From assembly GCF_000299935.1 (NCBI RefSeq), contig NZ_AMRL01000021.1, positions 1 through 64,000 of the forward strand: a stretch of 64,000 nt of DNA. Direction: 5' to 3'. This stretch comes from Oceanibaculum indicum P24. Lineage in GTDB: Bacteria > Pseudomonadota > Alphaproteobacteria > Oceanibaculales > Oceanibaculaceae. The notes beneath the pieces were generated by a model. That model saw nothing but the letters and a program-made list of their open reading frames with translations, was not told where the DNA came from and did no database searches. How positions within the stretch are numbered: the stretch's first letter is position 1; every line of letters begins with the position of its first letter. This document shows positions 55,104 through 64,000 of this stretch, one piece after another. A program made the translations under genes and the position numbers.

Positions 55104-57374
55104 ATGTCACCTGCAAGCGTACGTCCCCAGCCGCGTCAGATGTTGAAGCGGCTGCGCGATGTCATGGCCGGGCCTGGCAGCGCGCAGGAACGCCTGGAAC
55201 AGGTCGTGACGGTCATCGCCGCCGACATGGTGGCCGAGGTGTGCTCGGTCTATATCCGGCGCGCCGGCGAGCTGCTGGAGCTGTTTGCGACCGAGGGCCT
55301 GAACCCCGAGGCGGTGCACCGCACGCGGCTGCGCATCGGCGAGGGCCTTGTCGGCGATATCGCGGCGCATGCCCGCCCGCTGGCGCTGGCTGACGCGCAG
55401 GCCCATCCGCAGTTCGCCTACCGGCCGGAAACCGGCGAAGAGGTGTTCGCCTCGCTGATGGGCGTGCCGATCCTGCGCTCTGGCAAGGTGCTGGGCGTGC
55501 TCGCCGTGCAGAACCGCACGCGCCGGCAATATACCGAGGAAGAGACCGAGCATCTGGAAACCATCGCCATGGTGCTGGCGGAGCTGGTTGCCACCGGCGA
55601 GCTGATCAAGCCGGCGGAGATGCTCTCGACCGAAGGCAATGCCATGCTGCCCTCGCGCCTGGAGGGGGTGAAGATCAATGGCGGGCTGGCCATCGGCCAG
55701 GCGGTCCTGCATCAACGCCAGGTCGTCATCCGCCGCGTGGTGGCCGAGGATGCTGAGGAGGAGCTGGTGCGCTTCCGCACCGCGCTGGCCGGCATGCAGT
55801 CGGCCATCGACCGGATGATCGATGCGGTGGACAGCGACGTGGCGGCGGGCGAACACCGCGACATTCTCGAATCCTACCGCATGTTCGCCGAGGATCGCGG
55901 CTGGATCGGCCGCATCGCCGAGGCGATCCGCACCGGCCTCACTGCCGAGGCGGCGGTGCAGAAGGTGCAGAACGACACCCGCGCGCGCATGTCGCAGATC
56001 ACCGACCCCTATCTGCGCGAACGGCTGCTGGACCTCGACGATCTCGCCATGCGGCTGCTCCAGCATCTGTCGGGCGATGTCGATCTGCTGGTCGATCTGC
56101 CGCCCACCGATGTGGTGCTGATCGCCCGCTCGATGGGGCCGGCGGAGCTGCTGGACTATGACCGCACAAGCCTGCGGGCGCTGGTGCTGGAGGAAGGCTC
56201 GATCACCTCGCACGTCGCGATCGTCGCCCGCGCGCTGGACATTCCGGTGGTTGGCCGCGTCTCGGGCATCGTCACCCGGGTTGAGGCAGGCGACCAGATC
56301 GTCGTCGATGGCGATAACGGCCTGGTCATGGTGCGGCCCGGCGAGGATGTTCTGGAGCATTTCGCGGCGGCGATGGGTGCGCGCCAGCAGCAGATGCAGA
56401 GCTATGCCGCGCTGCGCGACCTGCCGGCCCGCACGAAGGATGGCGTCGATATCGCGATGCTGCTGAATGCCGGCATGCTGGCCGACCTCACCCATGTCGA
56501 GGAGGCCGGGGCGGCGGGCATCGGCCTCTACCGCACCGAAATCCCGTTCATGATCCGCTCGGCCTATCCTGACCTGAAGAGCCAGGTGGAGATTTATTCC
56601 CGCGCGCTGGAACGGGCCGGCGGCAGGCCGGTGGTGTTCCGCACGCTGGATGTCGGCGGCGACAAGCGGCTGCCCTATTTCAGCTATGACGATGACGAGA
56701 ACCCGGCGATGGGCTGGCGCGCCATGCGCATCTCCATCGACCGGCCGGCGATGCTGCGCCAGCAGCTGCGCGCGATGATCCGCGCGGCGGCGGGGCGCCC
56801 GCTTTCGGTGATGTTCCCGATGGTGGCCGAGGTCGCGGAGATCGATGTGGCGCGCGCTGTCCTGGATATGGAAATCGCGCGGGAGGAAGCGGCGGGACGA
56901 CCGCTGCCGCAGCCCCTGTCGGTCGGCGTGATGATCGAGGTGCCGTCGCTGTTCTGGCAGCTCGACCAGATTTTGCAGCGAGTGGATTTTCTGTCGGTCG
57001 GCAGCAACGACCTGCTGCAGTTCTTCTTCGCCAGCGACCGCGGCAGTCCGCTGCTGGCCGACCGCTATGACTGCCTGTCGCCGGCCATGCTGTGCTTCCT
57101 GCGCGGGATCGTCGAAAAGGCGGACGCTGCCGGCAAGCCGATCACCGTGTGCGGCGAGATGGCCGGCCGACCGCTGGACGCGATGGCGCTGCTGGCGCTG
57201 GGGTTCCGCCGCCTGTCGATGAACCCGGCGGGCATTGGTCCGGTGAAGAGCATGGTGCGCAGCTTGGACCTGGCGCAGGCCCAGGATTACATCCTGACGC
57301 TGCTGCATCAGCCCGATCATTCCCTACGCCGTAAACTCCGTTCATTCGCAAAAGATTATGGAGTTGTTTTGTAG
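55104..57374 (+). CDS. ptsP: PtsP, enzyme I of the nitrogen PTS
   Basis: 756 aa. N-terminal GAF domain (about 20-165), then PEP-utilising enzyme I: linker, phosphohistidine domain with His370 in EGSITSHVAIVARAL, and the C-terminal PEP-binding TIM barrel (RTEIPFMIRSAYP, TLDVGGDKRLPYF, GVMIEVPSLFW, SVGSNDLLQFFFASDR, CGEMAGRP). Phosphorylates NPr (PtsO) in response to nitrogen status. GGGA lies before the ATG at 55104. Follows lysC, as in many Rhodospirillales. Confidence 0.95.
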   Translation: MSPASVRPQPRQMLKRLRDVMAGPGSAQERLEQVVTVIAADMVAEVCSVYIRRAGELLELFATEGLNPEAVHRTRLRIGEGLVGDIAAHARPLALADAQAHPQFAYRPETGEEVFASLMGVPILRSGKVLGVLAVQNRTRRQYTEEETEHLETIAMVLAELVATGELIKPAEMLSTEGNAMLPSRLEGVKINGGLAIGQAVLHQRQVVIRRVVAEDAEEELVRFRTALAGMQSAIDRMIDAVDSDVAAGEHRDILESYRMFAEDRGWIGRIAEAIRTGLTAEAAVQKVQNDTRARMSQITDPYLRERLLDLDDLAMRLLQHLSGDVDLLVDLPPTDVVLIARSMGPAELLDYDRTSLRALVLEEGSITSHVAIVARALDIPVVGRVSGIVTRVEAGDQIVVDGDNGLVMVRPGEDVLEHFAAAMGARQQQMQSYAALRDLPARTKDGVDIAMLLNAGMLADLTHVEEAGAAGIGLYRTEIPFMIRSAYPDLKSQVEIYSRALERAGGRPVVFRTLDVGGDKRLPYFSYDDDENPAMGWRAMRISIDRPAMLRQQLRAMIRAAAGRPLSVMFPMVAEVAEIDVARAVLDMEIAREEAAGRPLPQPLSVGVMIEVPSLFWQLDQILQRVDFLSVGSNDLLQFFFASDRGSPLLADRYDCLSPAMLCFLRGIVEKADAAGKPITVCGEMAGRPLDAMALLALGFRRLSMNPAGIGPVKSMVRSLDLAQAQDYILTLLHQPDHSLRRKLRSFAKDYGVVL

Positions 57375-57625
57375 GATTTTCTAAAGGCGCGTAGCGTTTG
57401 CTAATAATTAATCTCTGGTGTATGCTCCAGAATATTGATTTTGTTTGATTCTCGTTACGGCGTACCTTGCGCCGAAGACTGAACGGCCAGAAGCTTCGCT
57501 TGCCTGTGGGGGGCAGCGGTATTTTGTTGTGGCGGCTGGCCGTCCGCGCCGTGCATAGGAGCCGGTGCCGCTGGCGGTGACACGTCAGGCGACAGGGTGG
57601 GGAAAGCGTAAGCGTTGAGGGCGAC

Positions 57626-59065
57626 ATGCTGAAAAGCAAGAACCGTCTGAATTTCCTGGAGATCGAGGAAGTGTCCGGTGCGGCCAAGCCGGCGGACACG
57701 CCGCGCGGCGTCGGCTATCGGCTGGCGCAGGCCAGGGAGGGTGCGGGCTATTCGCTGGACGATGTGGCCGGCTATCTGCGGGTGCGCCGCAACTATCTCG
57801 AAGCCATTGAGGCGGAACGCTATGACGCGCTGCCGGGCCGCACCTACGCGATCGGCTTCGTGCGAGCCTATGCCGAGCTGGTGGGGCTGGACGCTCCCCG
57901 CCTGGTCAACGAATTCAAGGCCGAGACGGCGGCGCTGAAGAGCCGTACGGAGCTGGTCTTCCCCTCGCCGCCGCCCGAGGGCCGTATTCCCGGCGGCGCC
58001 ATCCTGTTCGTCTCGGTGCTCGTCGCGCTGCTTGCTTATGGCGGCTGGTATTACATTTCGGTCACCGAGAAGGGTGTAGCGGAACTGGTGCCGGCCGTGC
58101 CGGACCGGCTGGTCGCCCTGCTGGAAGGTGGCCGCGCGGCGGATACGGCTGGCGCTCCCGCTGTGGTGGAGGAGCCCTCTGCGCGCCAGGCGGTCGCCGC
58201 CATCACGCGCGATGAGGAACCGCCGCTGCCGGCGCCTGCAGCTTCCGCGCTGCCGGCGCCTGCCGTTACGGCTCCTGCTGTCACCGAGCCAGCCCCGGCT
58301 GTCCCGGTTTCCGCTGTGCCGCCAGCTCCTGTCACAGCGCCGGCGCCTTCGACGGCGACAGTACCGGTCGCGCCTCGGCAAGCCGCTCCTGCGCCAGCTC
58401 AGGCCACGCCGTCGCAACCCGTGCCGCAGGCCGCGACCGATATCGTCTCCGCGCCGCAGGCGCCTTCTGGCAACAGCACGTCCGGCCCCATCGCTTCTGC
58501 TCCCACGCCTTCTGCCGAGGAAGAGCGGACGCCCGAGCCGTCGAGCATCTCCGGTGCGCCGGCGGCGTCCGGCCCGGCCCTGGCCGCCCGCGATACGGCT
58601 TCCAATGACACGGCGACAAGTGGGGATCGCCCGGCTGCATCCGCATCCACAGCGCCGGCTGCTCAGGCACCCACCCCGACACCGGCTCCGACGCCTACCC
58701 CGGCGCCAGCCGCGCCGCAGACGGTCGCCAGCCTTCCTGCCACCGGTTCTGCCGGCAGTTCAGGCGGCACCGGGTCGGACACCAGCCCAACCGTCGGGCC
58801 GCGCATCGTGCTGAACGCGACCGACGAGGTCTGGCTGCAGATCCGCGAGGGGGAGAATGCGCTGGTCACCCGCATCCTGCGCAAGGGCGACACCTACCGT
58901 GTGCCGAACCGCAGCGGCCTGACCCTGCTGACCGGCAATGCCGGCGCGCTGGAAATCCTGGTCGATGGCAAGCCGGCGCCGACGCTGGGGCCGCTGGGGG
59001 CGGTGCGCCGGGATGTGGCGCTCGATCCGCAGGCGCTGCTGTCCGGGGCCGACGCGCGGCAATAG
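57626..59065 (+). CDS. RodZ-like HTH membrane protein with DUF4115
   Basis: 479 aa. Cytoplasmic HTH_25 (about 28-95: VGYRLAQAREGAGYSLDDVAGYL and LEAIEAERYDALPGRTYAIGFVRAYAELVG), one helix (about 118-138, GGAILFVSVLVALLAYGGWYY), a long periplasmic Pro/Ala/Thr-rich linker (about 170-380) and a C-terminal DUF4115 beta domain (EVWLQIREGENALVTRILRKGDTYRV). RodZ links MreB to the cell-wall elongation complex. The linker is unusually long and low in complexity. Confidence 0.9.
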   Translation: MLKSKNRLNFLEIEEVSGAAKPADTPRGVGYRLAQAREGAGYSLDDVAGYLRVRRNYLEAIEAERYDALPGRTYAIGFVRAYAELVGLDAPRLVNEFKAETAALKSRTELVFPSPPPEGRIPGGAILFVSVLVALLAYGGWYYISVTEKGVAELVPAVPDRLVALLEGGRAADTAGAPAVVEEPSARQAVAAITRDEEPPLPAPAASALPAPAVTAPAVTEPAPAVPVSAVPPAPVTAPAPSTATVPVAPRQAAPAPAQATPSQPVPQAATDIVSAPQAPSGNSTSGPIASAPTPSAEEERTPEPSSISGAPAASGPALAARDTASNDTATSGDRPAASASTAPAAQAPTPTPAPTPTPAPAAPQTVASLPATGSAGSSGGTGSDTSPTVGPRIVLNATDEVWLQIREGENALVTRILRKGDTYRVPNRSGLTLLTGNAGALEILVDGKPAPTLGPLGAVRRDVALDPQALLSGADARQ

Positions 59066-59143
59066 CTCAAAGGCAGTTTCCGGGCTTTTCATCGTTCGGC
59101 CTCTTGATCCGGGGCGCCGGAACGCGCAGCTTAGAGCCGGATC

Positions 59144-59257
59144 GTTTGAGTCTGAATCAGATGTCTGATTCAGACTCAAACGTGAATCCGCCTCTAATCA
59201 AAAGGATAGAGGGCGATTCACGCTTCAAATGCATCACTGAGGGATCGCATTTGAAGC
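59144..59257. repeat. Three tandem hairpins before ispG
   Basis: Hairpin 1 at 59144-59181: perfect 18-bp arms GTTTGAGTCTGAATCAGA with a 2-base TG loop. Hairpin 2 at 59182-59221: 15-base arms GTGAATCCGCCTCTA and TAGAGGGCGATTCAC with two mismatches and a 10-base loop. Hairpin 3 at 59222-59257: perfect 11-bp arms GCTTCAAATGC with a 14-base loop. The three abut without gaps. Likely a REP/BIME-like repeat or a structured RNA in the leader of ispG; it could also end transcription of the RodZ-like gene. Confidence 0.82.
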
Positions 59258-59312
59258 GATCGCACTCTAGGCACTGGTTTCACCCAACCGCCCGGGACGG
59301 AAGAGACGACGC

Positions 59313-60443
59313 ATGAGCGTTCGCCCCTATCGCGATATCCACCGCCGCAAGTCGCGGCTGATCCATGTCGGCTCCGTGCCGGTCGGCGGCGATTCGCCGA
59401 TCAGTGTGCAGACCATGACCAACACGCTGACGCCCGATGTGGCCGCGACCATCGCGCAGGTGCAGGCTGCCGCCGAGGCGGGCGCCGACATCGTGCGCGT
59501 CTCCTGCCCGGATGAGGACTCGACGAAGGCGCTGAAGGAGATCGTGCGCGCCTCCCCGGTGCCGATCGTCGCCGACATCCATTTCCACTATAAGCGCGCC
59601 ATCGAAGCGGCGGAGGCGGGGGCGGCCTGCCTGCGCATCAATCCCGGCAATATCGGCTCGGCCGCGCGGGTGCGCGAGGTGGTGCAGGCGGCCAAGGATC
59701 ATGGCTGCTCCATGCGCATCGGCGTAAATGCCGGCAGCCTGGAGAAGCATCTGCTGGAGAAATATGGCGAGCCTTGCCCCGACGCGATGGTGGAAAGCGC
59801 GCTCGACCATGCCCGCATCCTGGAAGACAACGATTTCCGCGAATTCAAGATCAGCGTGAAGGCGTCCGACGTGTTCCTGGCCGTCGCCGCCTATCAGGGG
59901 CTGGCCGACGCCTGCGACTACCCGCTGCATCTGGGCATCACCGAGGCCGGCGGCCTGCGCGCCGGCACCATCAAATCCTCCATCGGCCTCGGCGCGCTGC
60001 TGTGGGCCGGTATCGGCGACACGATCCGCGTGTCGCTCTCGGCCGATCCGGTCGAGGAGGTGAAGGTCGGCTACGACATATTGAAGTCGCTGGGCCTGCG
60101 CCGGCGCGGCGTCACCGTGATCTCCTGCCCGTCCTGCGCGCGCCAGCAATTCCAGGTCATCAAGACCGTCGAGTTACTGGAGGAACGGCTGGCCCACATC
60201 ACCACGCCGATGACCGTCTCCGTCATCGGCTGCGTGGTGAACGGGCCGGGCGAGGCGCGCGAGACCGATATCGGCTTCACCGGCGGCGGCAATGGAACGC
60301 ATCAGGTCTATGTGAATGGCCTGCCCGACCATCGGCTGAAGGATTCGAATATCGTTGACCATCTGGTCGCGCTGATTGAGAAAAAGGCGGCGGAGATCGA
60401 CGCCGCCGGTCAGCAGCCGGCGCAGCCGACCGCCGCAGAGTAG
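59313..60443 (+). CDS. ispG: IspG, 4-hydroxy-3-methylbut-2-enyl diphosphate synthase
   Basis: 376 aa. [4Fe-4S] enzyme of the MEP isoprenoid pathway. N-terminal TIM barrel ([50 protein letters not shown]); C-terminal cluster cysteines in [11 protein letters not shown] and [10 protein letters not shown]. The often co-occurring RodZ-like/ispG order is kept here. GGAAGAGA precedes the ATG. Confidence 0.97.
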   Translation: MSVRPYRDIHRRKSRLIHVGSVPVGGDSPISVQTMTNTLTPDVAATIAQVQAAAEAGADIVRVSCPDEDSTKALKEIVRASPVPIVADIHFHYKRAIEAAEAGAACLRINPGNIGSAARVREVVQAAKDHGCSMRIGVNAGSLEKHLLEKYGEPCPDAMVESALDHARILEDNDFREFKISVKASDVFLAVAAYQGLADACDYPLHLGITEAGGLRAGTIKSSIGLGALLWAGIGDTIRVSLSADPVEEVKVGYDILKSLGLRRRGVTVISCPSCARQQFQVIKTVELLEERLAHITTPMTVSVIGCVVNGPGEARETDIGFTGGGNGTHQVYVNGLPDHRLKDSNIVDHLVALIEKKAAEIDAAGQQPAQPTAAE

Positions 60444-60470
60444 TTTTTCCCGTCCAGGAGACTGAACAGC

Positions 60471-61715
60471 GTGGCTTCCCTGCAGCCGGCCCGCGGCACC
60501 CACGATCTTTTGCCGGAGGATTTCCGCCGGCACGCCCGCGTCATCGATATCGCCCGCGAGACCGCGTCGCTCTATGGCTTCGCGCCCATCGCCACGCCGA
60601 TCTTCGAATTCACGGAAGTGTTCCAGCGCACGCTAGGCGACACCTCCGACATCGTCACGAAGGAGATGTACACCTTCACCGACAAGGGCGGCGAACAGGT
60701 GACGCTGCGCCCGGAAGGTACCGCCGGCGTGGCGCGCGCGCTGATCTCCAACGGGCTGTCGCAGCATCTGCCGCTGAAATATTTCTATGCCGGGCCGATG
60801 TTCCGCTACGAGCGCCCGCAGAAGGGCCGGCTGCGCCAGTTCCACCAGATCGGCGTGGAGCTGCTGGGCGTGCCGGGCCCGCAGGCCGATGTCGAGGTGC
60901 TGGCGCTGGGCCAGCACATCCTCGACGGACTTGGCGTGTGGAATCGCACGACGCTGGAGCTGAACACGCTGGGCGACCCGGAAAGCCGCGATGCCTACCG
61001 CAAGGTGCTGGTCGCCTATTTCCAGGATCATCTCGATAAACTGTCGGCGGACAGCCGTGAGAGGCTGCACCGCAATCCCTTGCGCATCCTCGATTCCAAG
61101 GATGAGGGCGACCGCAGGCTGGTCGCCGATGCGCCGGTCTTCGCCGATTACCTGAACCAGGCCTCGCAGGATTTCTTTGGTGCGGTGAAGGCAGGGCTGG
61201 AGGCGCTGGGCATCCCCTACAACGTCAATCCCCGGCTGGTGCGCGGCCTCGACTATTACACCCATACCGCCTTCGAGTTCGTGACCGAGGCGCTGGGCGC
61301 GCAGGGCACGGTGATGGCCGGCGGGCGCTATGACGGGCTGGTCGGCATGATGGGCGGGCCGGAGACGCCGGGCATCGGCTGGGCAGCCGGTATCGAGCGG
61401 CTGGCGCTGCTGCTGGCGGAAACGCCGGAAGCACCGCGTCCCGTCGCCATCATTCCGGTGAGCGCGGCGGAGGAACCGGCGGCGCTGGCGCTGGCCGACC
61501 GGCTGCGCCGCGCCGGCCATGTGGTGGAATTCGGCTATGGCGGCAATGTCGGCAAGCGGATGAAGCGCGCCAACAAGCTGAACGCCCGCGCGGCCATCCT
61601 GATCGGCGAGAGCGAGCTTGCCCGCCAGGTTGCCACGCTGCGCGATCTGGACAGCGGCGAGCAGGTGGAAGTTCCCCTGGAGCAGCTCGCGGATCGCCTT
61701 TCCAGCTTGCGTTAG
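60471..61715 (+). CDS. hisS: Histidyl-tRNA synthetase
   Basis: Class II aminoacyl-tRNA synthetase, 414 aa. Motif 1 near [16 protein letters not shown], motif 2 [28 protein letters not shown], histidine loops [14 protein letters not shown] and motif 3 GGRYDGLV... [15 protein letters not shown], then the anticodon-binding domain. GTG start at 60471 with CAGGAG upstream; 27 bases after ispG. Confidence 0.97.
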   Translation: MASLQPARGTHDLLPEDFRRHARVIDIARETASLYGFAPIATPIFEFTEVFQRTLGDTSDIVTKEMYTFTDKGGEQVTLRPEGTAGVARALISNGLSQHLPLKYFYAGPMFRYERPQKGRLRQFHQIGVELLGVPGPQADVEVLALGQHILDGLGVWNRTTLELNTLGDPESRDAYRKVLVAYFQDHLDKLSADSRERLHRNPLRILDSKDEGDRRLVADAPVFADYLNQASQDFFGAVKAGLEALGIPYNVNPRLVRGLDYYTHTAFEFVTEALGAQGTVMAGGRYDGLVGMMGGPETPGIGWAAGIERLALLLAETPEAPRPVAIIPVSAAEEPAALALADRLRRAGHVVEFGYGGNVGKRMKRANKLNARAAILIGESELARQVATLRDLDSGEQVEVPLEQLADRLSSLR

Positions 61716-61730
61716 GGCGCGGGCGGCGCG

Positions 61731-63047
61731 ATGACCGCCACCCTCTTCACCGTCGCTGGCGTCAACCGCCGCACCGGGCCCGTGGAACTGCGCGAGCGCC
61801 TCTATGTCGAGGATGAGGCGGTGCCGGCCCTGCTCGACCGGCTGCAGGCGGCCGGCCTGGCCGAGGCGATGGTGCTGTGCACCTGTGACCGCGTCGAAAT
61901 CTGGGGTGTAGGATCTGCGCCTCAGCTGGGTGAGGCGGCCTTCGACGTGCTGGCGGAAAGTGCGGGGCTGGACCCGCGCGCCCTGCTGCCCCAGCGCTTT
62001 CTGGAAACCGGCGAGGCCGCGCTGCGCCACGCCTTCGCGGTCGCATCCTCGTTGGACAGCGAGGTGATCGGCGAGCCGCAGGTGCTGGGTCAGGTGAAGG
62101 CGGCGCACCGGCTGGCGCGCGATGCCGGGCGGGTCGGCCCGGTACTGGAACCCATCCTGCAGGCCGCCTATCAGGCGGCAAAGCGGGTGCGGACGGAGAC
62201 CGCCATCGGCCAGCGCCCGGTCTCGCTGGCTGCTGCCGCCTGTCAGCTGGCCCGCGACGTCCAGGGCGATTTGTCGCGCTGCCGGGCGCTGCTGATCGGC
62301 GCTGGCGATATGGGCGAGTTCCTGATGCAGCAGCTGCTCTCCACCGGGCTGGGCGATGCCATGGTGGTCGCCCGGACCGCGCGGCGGGCGGAGTCGCTGG
62401 CCCGGCGGCTGGGCTGCCATTATGCGCTGCTGGAGGAATTGCCGGACCGGCTGGCCGAGGCCGATATCGTCGTGGCGTGTCAGGGCGAAGGGCGCTATAT
62501 GCTGAGCGCCGATATGGTCGAGGGGGCGTTGCGGCGGCGCCGGCGGCGGCCGGTCTTCCTGGTCGATCTGGCGGTGCCGGGCGATATCGAGCCGGCGGTG
62601 AACCGGCTGGATGACGCCTTCCTCTACGATCTGGACGAGCTGGAGCAGGTGGCGCTGCAAGGCCGTGCCGGGCGCGAGGCCGAGGCCGGGGCCGCCTGGG
62701 CGATCCTGGAGGCGGAGCTGGCGGGCTTCCGGCAGCGCCAGGCCGAACGCGAGGCAGTACCGGCGCTGGTGGCGCTGCGGGCGGGGTTCGAGGCGGCGCG
62801 GCAGGCGGTGCTGGCGGAGCTGCCGCCGGACGACCCGGCCCGGCCGGCGCTCGACCGGGCAACGCAGCTGCTGGTGAACCGGCTGCTGCACCGGCCGATG
62901 GCGGAGCTGCGCCGGATGGCGGTGACGGGACCGGGGGCGGCAGAAGAACAGGCGGCGGCCGAGTCGCTGTTGCGGCGGCTGTTTCCGGATGTGCCGGTTG
63001 ACGAGATGCCTGGCGATACGCCTGACGATACGAAGGACGAGGAGTAG
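61731..63047 (+). CDS. hemA: Glutamyl-tRNA reductase
   Basis: 438 aa. First step of the C5 route to tetrapyrroles. Catalytic Cys in [42 protein letters not shown] fold [12 protein letters not shown], and a C-terminal dimer helix. Its presence indicates C5-type haem synthesis; many alphaproteobacteria use the ALA synthase route instead, so this is a distinguishing trait of the organism. It is followed after 4 bases by prfA. Confidence 0.95.
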   Translation: MTATLFTVAGVNRRTGPVELRERLYVEDEAVPALLDRLQAAGLAEAMVLCTCDRVEIWGVGSAPQLGEAAFDVLAESAGLDPRALLPQRFLETGEAALRHAFAVASSLDSEVIGEPQVLGQVKAAHRLARDAGRVGPVLEPILQAAYQAAKRVRTETAIGQRPVSLAAAACQLARDVQGDLSRCRALLIGAGDMGEFLMQQLLSTGLGDAMVVARTARRAESLARRLGCHYALLEELPDRLAEADIVVACQGEGRYMLSADMVEGALRRRRRRPVFLVDLAVPGDIEPAVNRLDDAFLYDLDELEQVALQGRAGREAEAGAAWAILEAELAGFRQRQAEREAVPALVALRAGFEAARQAVLAELPPDDPARPALDRATQLLVNRLLHRPMAELRRMAVTGPGAAEEQAAAESLLRRLFPDVPVDEMPGDTPDDTKDEE

Positions 63048-63051
63048 GTCG

Positions 63052-64000
63052 GTGGACCTTAGCCACAAACTGGACCGCGTGGTTGCCCGGCATGACGAGC
63101 TGCGGGCGATGTTGTCATCGGGCGAGCCGATGGATGCGCAGCGCTTTCAGCGCATGTCCAAAGAATATGCCGAGCTGGAAGCGGTGGTCGAGAGCATCAA
63201 CGCCCTGCGCGCCGGCGAGGCAGAACGCGACGGGCTGGTCCAGATGCTGGCCGATCCGTCGACCGATGCGGAAATGAAGACGATGGCCGAGGAGGAGCTG
63301 GCCCTCCTGGAGGACCGCCTGACGGAGCTGGAGCAGGCGGTGAAGATCGCCCTTCTGCCAAAGGACGAGGCAGACGAGAAGAACGCCATCCTGGAAGTGC
63401 GCGCCGGCACCGGCGGCGACGAGGCCGGGCTGTTCGCCGCCGAGCTGTTCGAGATGTACCGCCGCTATGCTGCGCTGCATGGCTGGCGCTTCGAGGTGAT
63501 GGAAGTCTCGGAGAATGATGTCGGCGGGATGAAGGAAGGCATCGCCACCATCACCGGGGCCAATGTATTTGCCCGGCTGAAATATGAATCCGGCGTGCAC
63601 CGGGTGCAGCGTGTGCCGGCGACCGAGAATCAGGGCCGCATCCACACCTCCGCCGCCACCGTCGCCGTGCTGCCGGAGGCGGAGGAGGTGGACGTCCATA
63701 TCGAGGACAAGGATCTTCGCATCGACGTGTTCCGCGCCAGCGGGCCGGGCGGGCAGTCGGTGAACACGACCGACAGCGCGGTGCGCATCACCCATCTGCC
63801 GACCGGGCTGGTGGTCAGCCAGCAGGACGAGAAATCGCAGCTGCGCAACAAGCAGAAGGCGATGAAGATCCTGTTGTCCCGCCTCTACGATCTGGAGCGC
63901 GGCAAGCTGGACGCCGAACGCTCCGCCGCGCGCAAGAGCCAGGTCGGATCCGGCGACCGGTCGGAGCGCATCCGCACCTATAATTTCCCGCAGGGGCGCG
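63052..64000 (+). CDS. prfA: Peptide chain release factor 1, cut by the right edge
   Basis: GTG start with GAGGAG upstream. 316 codons are visible of about 355 expected. Helical domain 1, then the stop-codon-reading region with [11 protein letters not shown] (the PxT-type motif), [15 protein letters not shown] and the peptidyl-hydrolysis motif [10 protein letters not shown]. Ends inside [10 protein letters not shown] at the edge. A prmC methylase gene usually follows, outside this window. Confidence 0.97.
   Translation, partial: MDLSHKLDRVVARHDELRAMLSSGEPMDAQRFQRMSKEYAELEAVVESINALRAGEAERDGLVQMLADPSTDAEMKTMAEEELALLEDRLTELEQAVKIALLPKDEADEKNAILEVRAGTGGDEAGLFAAELFEMYRRYAALHGWRFEVMEVSENDVGGMKEGIATITGANVFARLKYESGVHRVQRVPATENQGRIHTSAATVAVLPEAEEVDVHIEDKDLRIDVFRASGPGGQSVNTTDSAVRITHLPTGLVVSQQDEKSQLRNKQKAMKILLSRLYDLERGKLDAERSAARKSQVGSGDRSERIRTYNFPQGR

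Noticed and set aside
55107-57320. 737-codon open frame antisense to ptsP
   Set aside because: Mirrors the third-position GC of ptsP; low-complexity His/Gln/Asp-rich product, no start context.
59144-59257. CRISPR array
   Set aside because: The three hairpins have different sequences and no repeated unit with spacers.
60633-63068. 811-codon open frame antisense to hisS and hemA
   Set aside because: High-GC shadow: composition is Arg/Gln/His-rich without domains, and the opposite strand holds two intact housekeeping genes.

Overview
This 64 kb, GC-rich, densely packed window reads as the chromosome of an alphaproteobacterium, probably a Rhodospirillales-type member. Pointers are divergent ubiG / lysC followed by ptsP, a RodZ-like gene, ispG, hisS, hemA and prfA; an FnrL-type oxygen regulator with its own TTGAT-N4-ATCAA sites; a PmtA-like lipid methyltransferase; and a SqrR/BigR-type persulfide sensor. 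This placement is inferred from gene content, not from a phylogeny. No gene-free stretch exceeds 300 bases; the longest is 1012-1303 (292 bases), in which I see only a 14-base repeat of the att region.

Layout. (1) 1-1045: the right end of an integrative element. A tyrosine integrase runs off the left edge and faces a 45-base duplicate of the 3' half of an initiator tRNA-Met, followed by a perfect terminator; the rest of the island and the intact tRNA must lie to the left. (2) 1.3-8.4 kb: a PmtA-like methyltransferase, a PaoABC-type periplasmic molybdenum aldehyde oxidoreductase and a divergent two-component pair. (3) 8.5-16.2 kb: SoxR with its sox box and a divergent MFS exporter, a gamma-glutamyltransferase, a LysR / isochorismatase-like pair and a KefC-type antiporter. 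(4) 16.3-22 kb: detoxification operons, frmR-frmA-fghA for formaldehyde and arsR-acr3-arsC for arsenic, each with an operator-like inverted repeat, with an FAD amine oxidase between them. (5) 22-32.7 kb: an XRE-cupin regulator, a hybrid sensor kinase plus CheY-like regulator, and a complete oligopeptide-type ABC importer with a Tat-exported binding protein.

(6) 32.7-44 kb: an apparent oxygen/sulfur regulon. FnrL is surrounded by three perfect FNR boxes: before a Tat-exported SQR-like flavoprotein and its small membrane partner, before a GNAT-like gene, and before a four-gene operon (thymidine/AMP phosphorylase, beta-CASP metallo-RNase, alanine:Na symporter, Pat-like acyl-CoA synthetase/acetyltransferase). 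A two-cysteine ArsR regulator with SqrR/BigR spacing lies in the same block, and the -10 region of the SQR-like promoter lies inside an AT-rich palindrome. (7) 44.1-46.7 kb: a bufABCD bufferin (ribosomal peptide metallophore) cluster with a paired inverted-repeat operator upstream of bufA. (8) 46.8-53.6 kb: mixed metabolic genes with two copies of a palindromic intergenic repeat. (9) 53.7-64 kb: core housekeeping genes, interrupted by a three-hairpin repeat before ispG and ending inside prfA.

Three genes (the XRE-cupin regulator, the phosphorylase and the SqrR-like regulator) have good promoters placed so that the start codon coincides with the predicted +1, which suggests leaderless mRNAs. 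The most interesting systems are the bufferin locus and the linked O2/sulfide control block.
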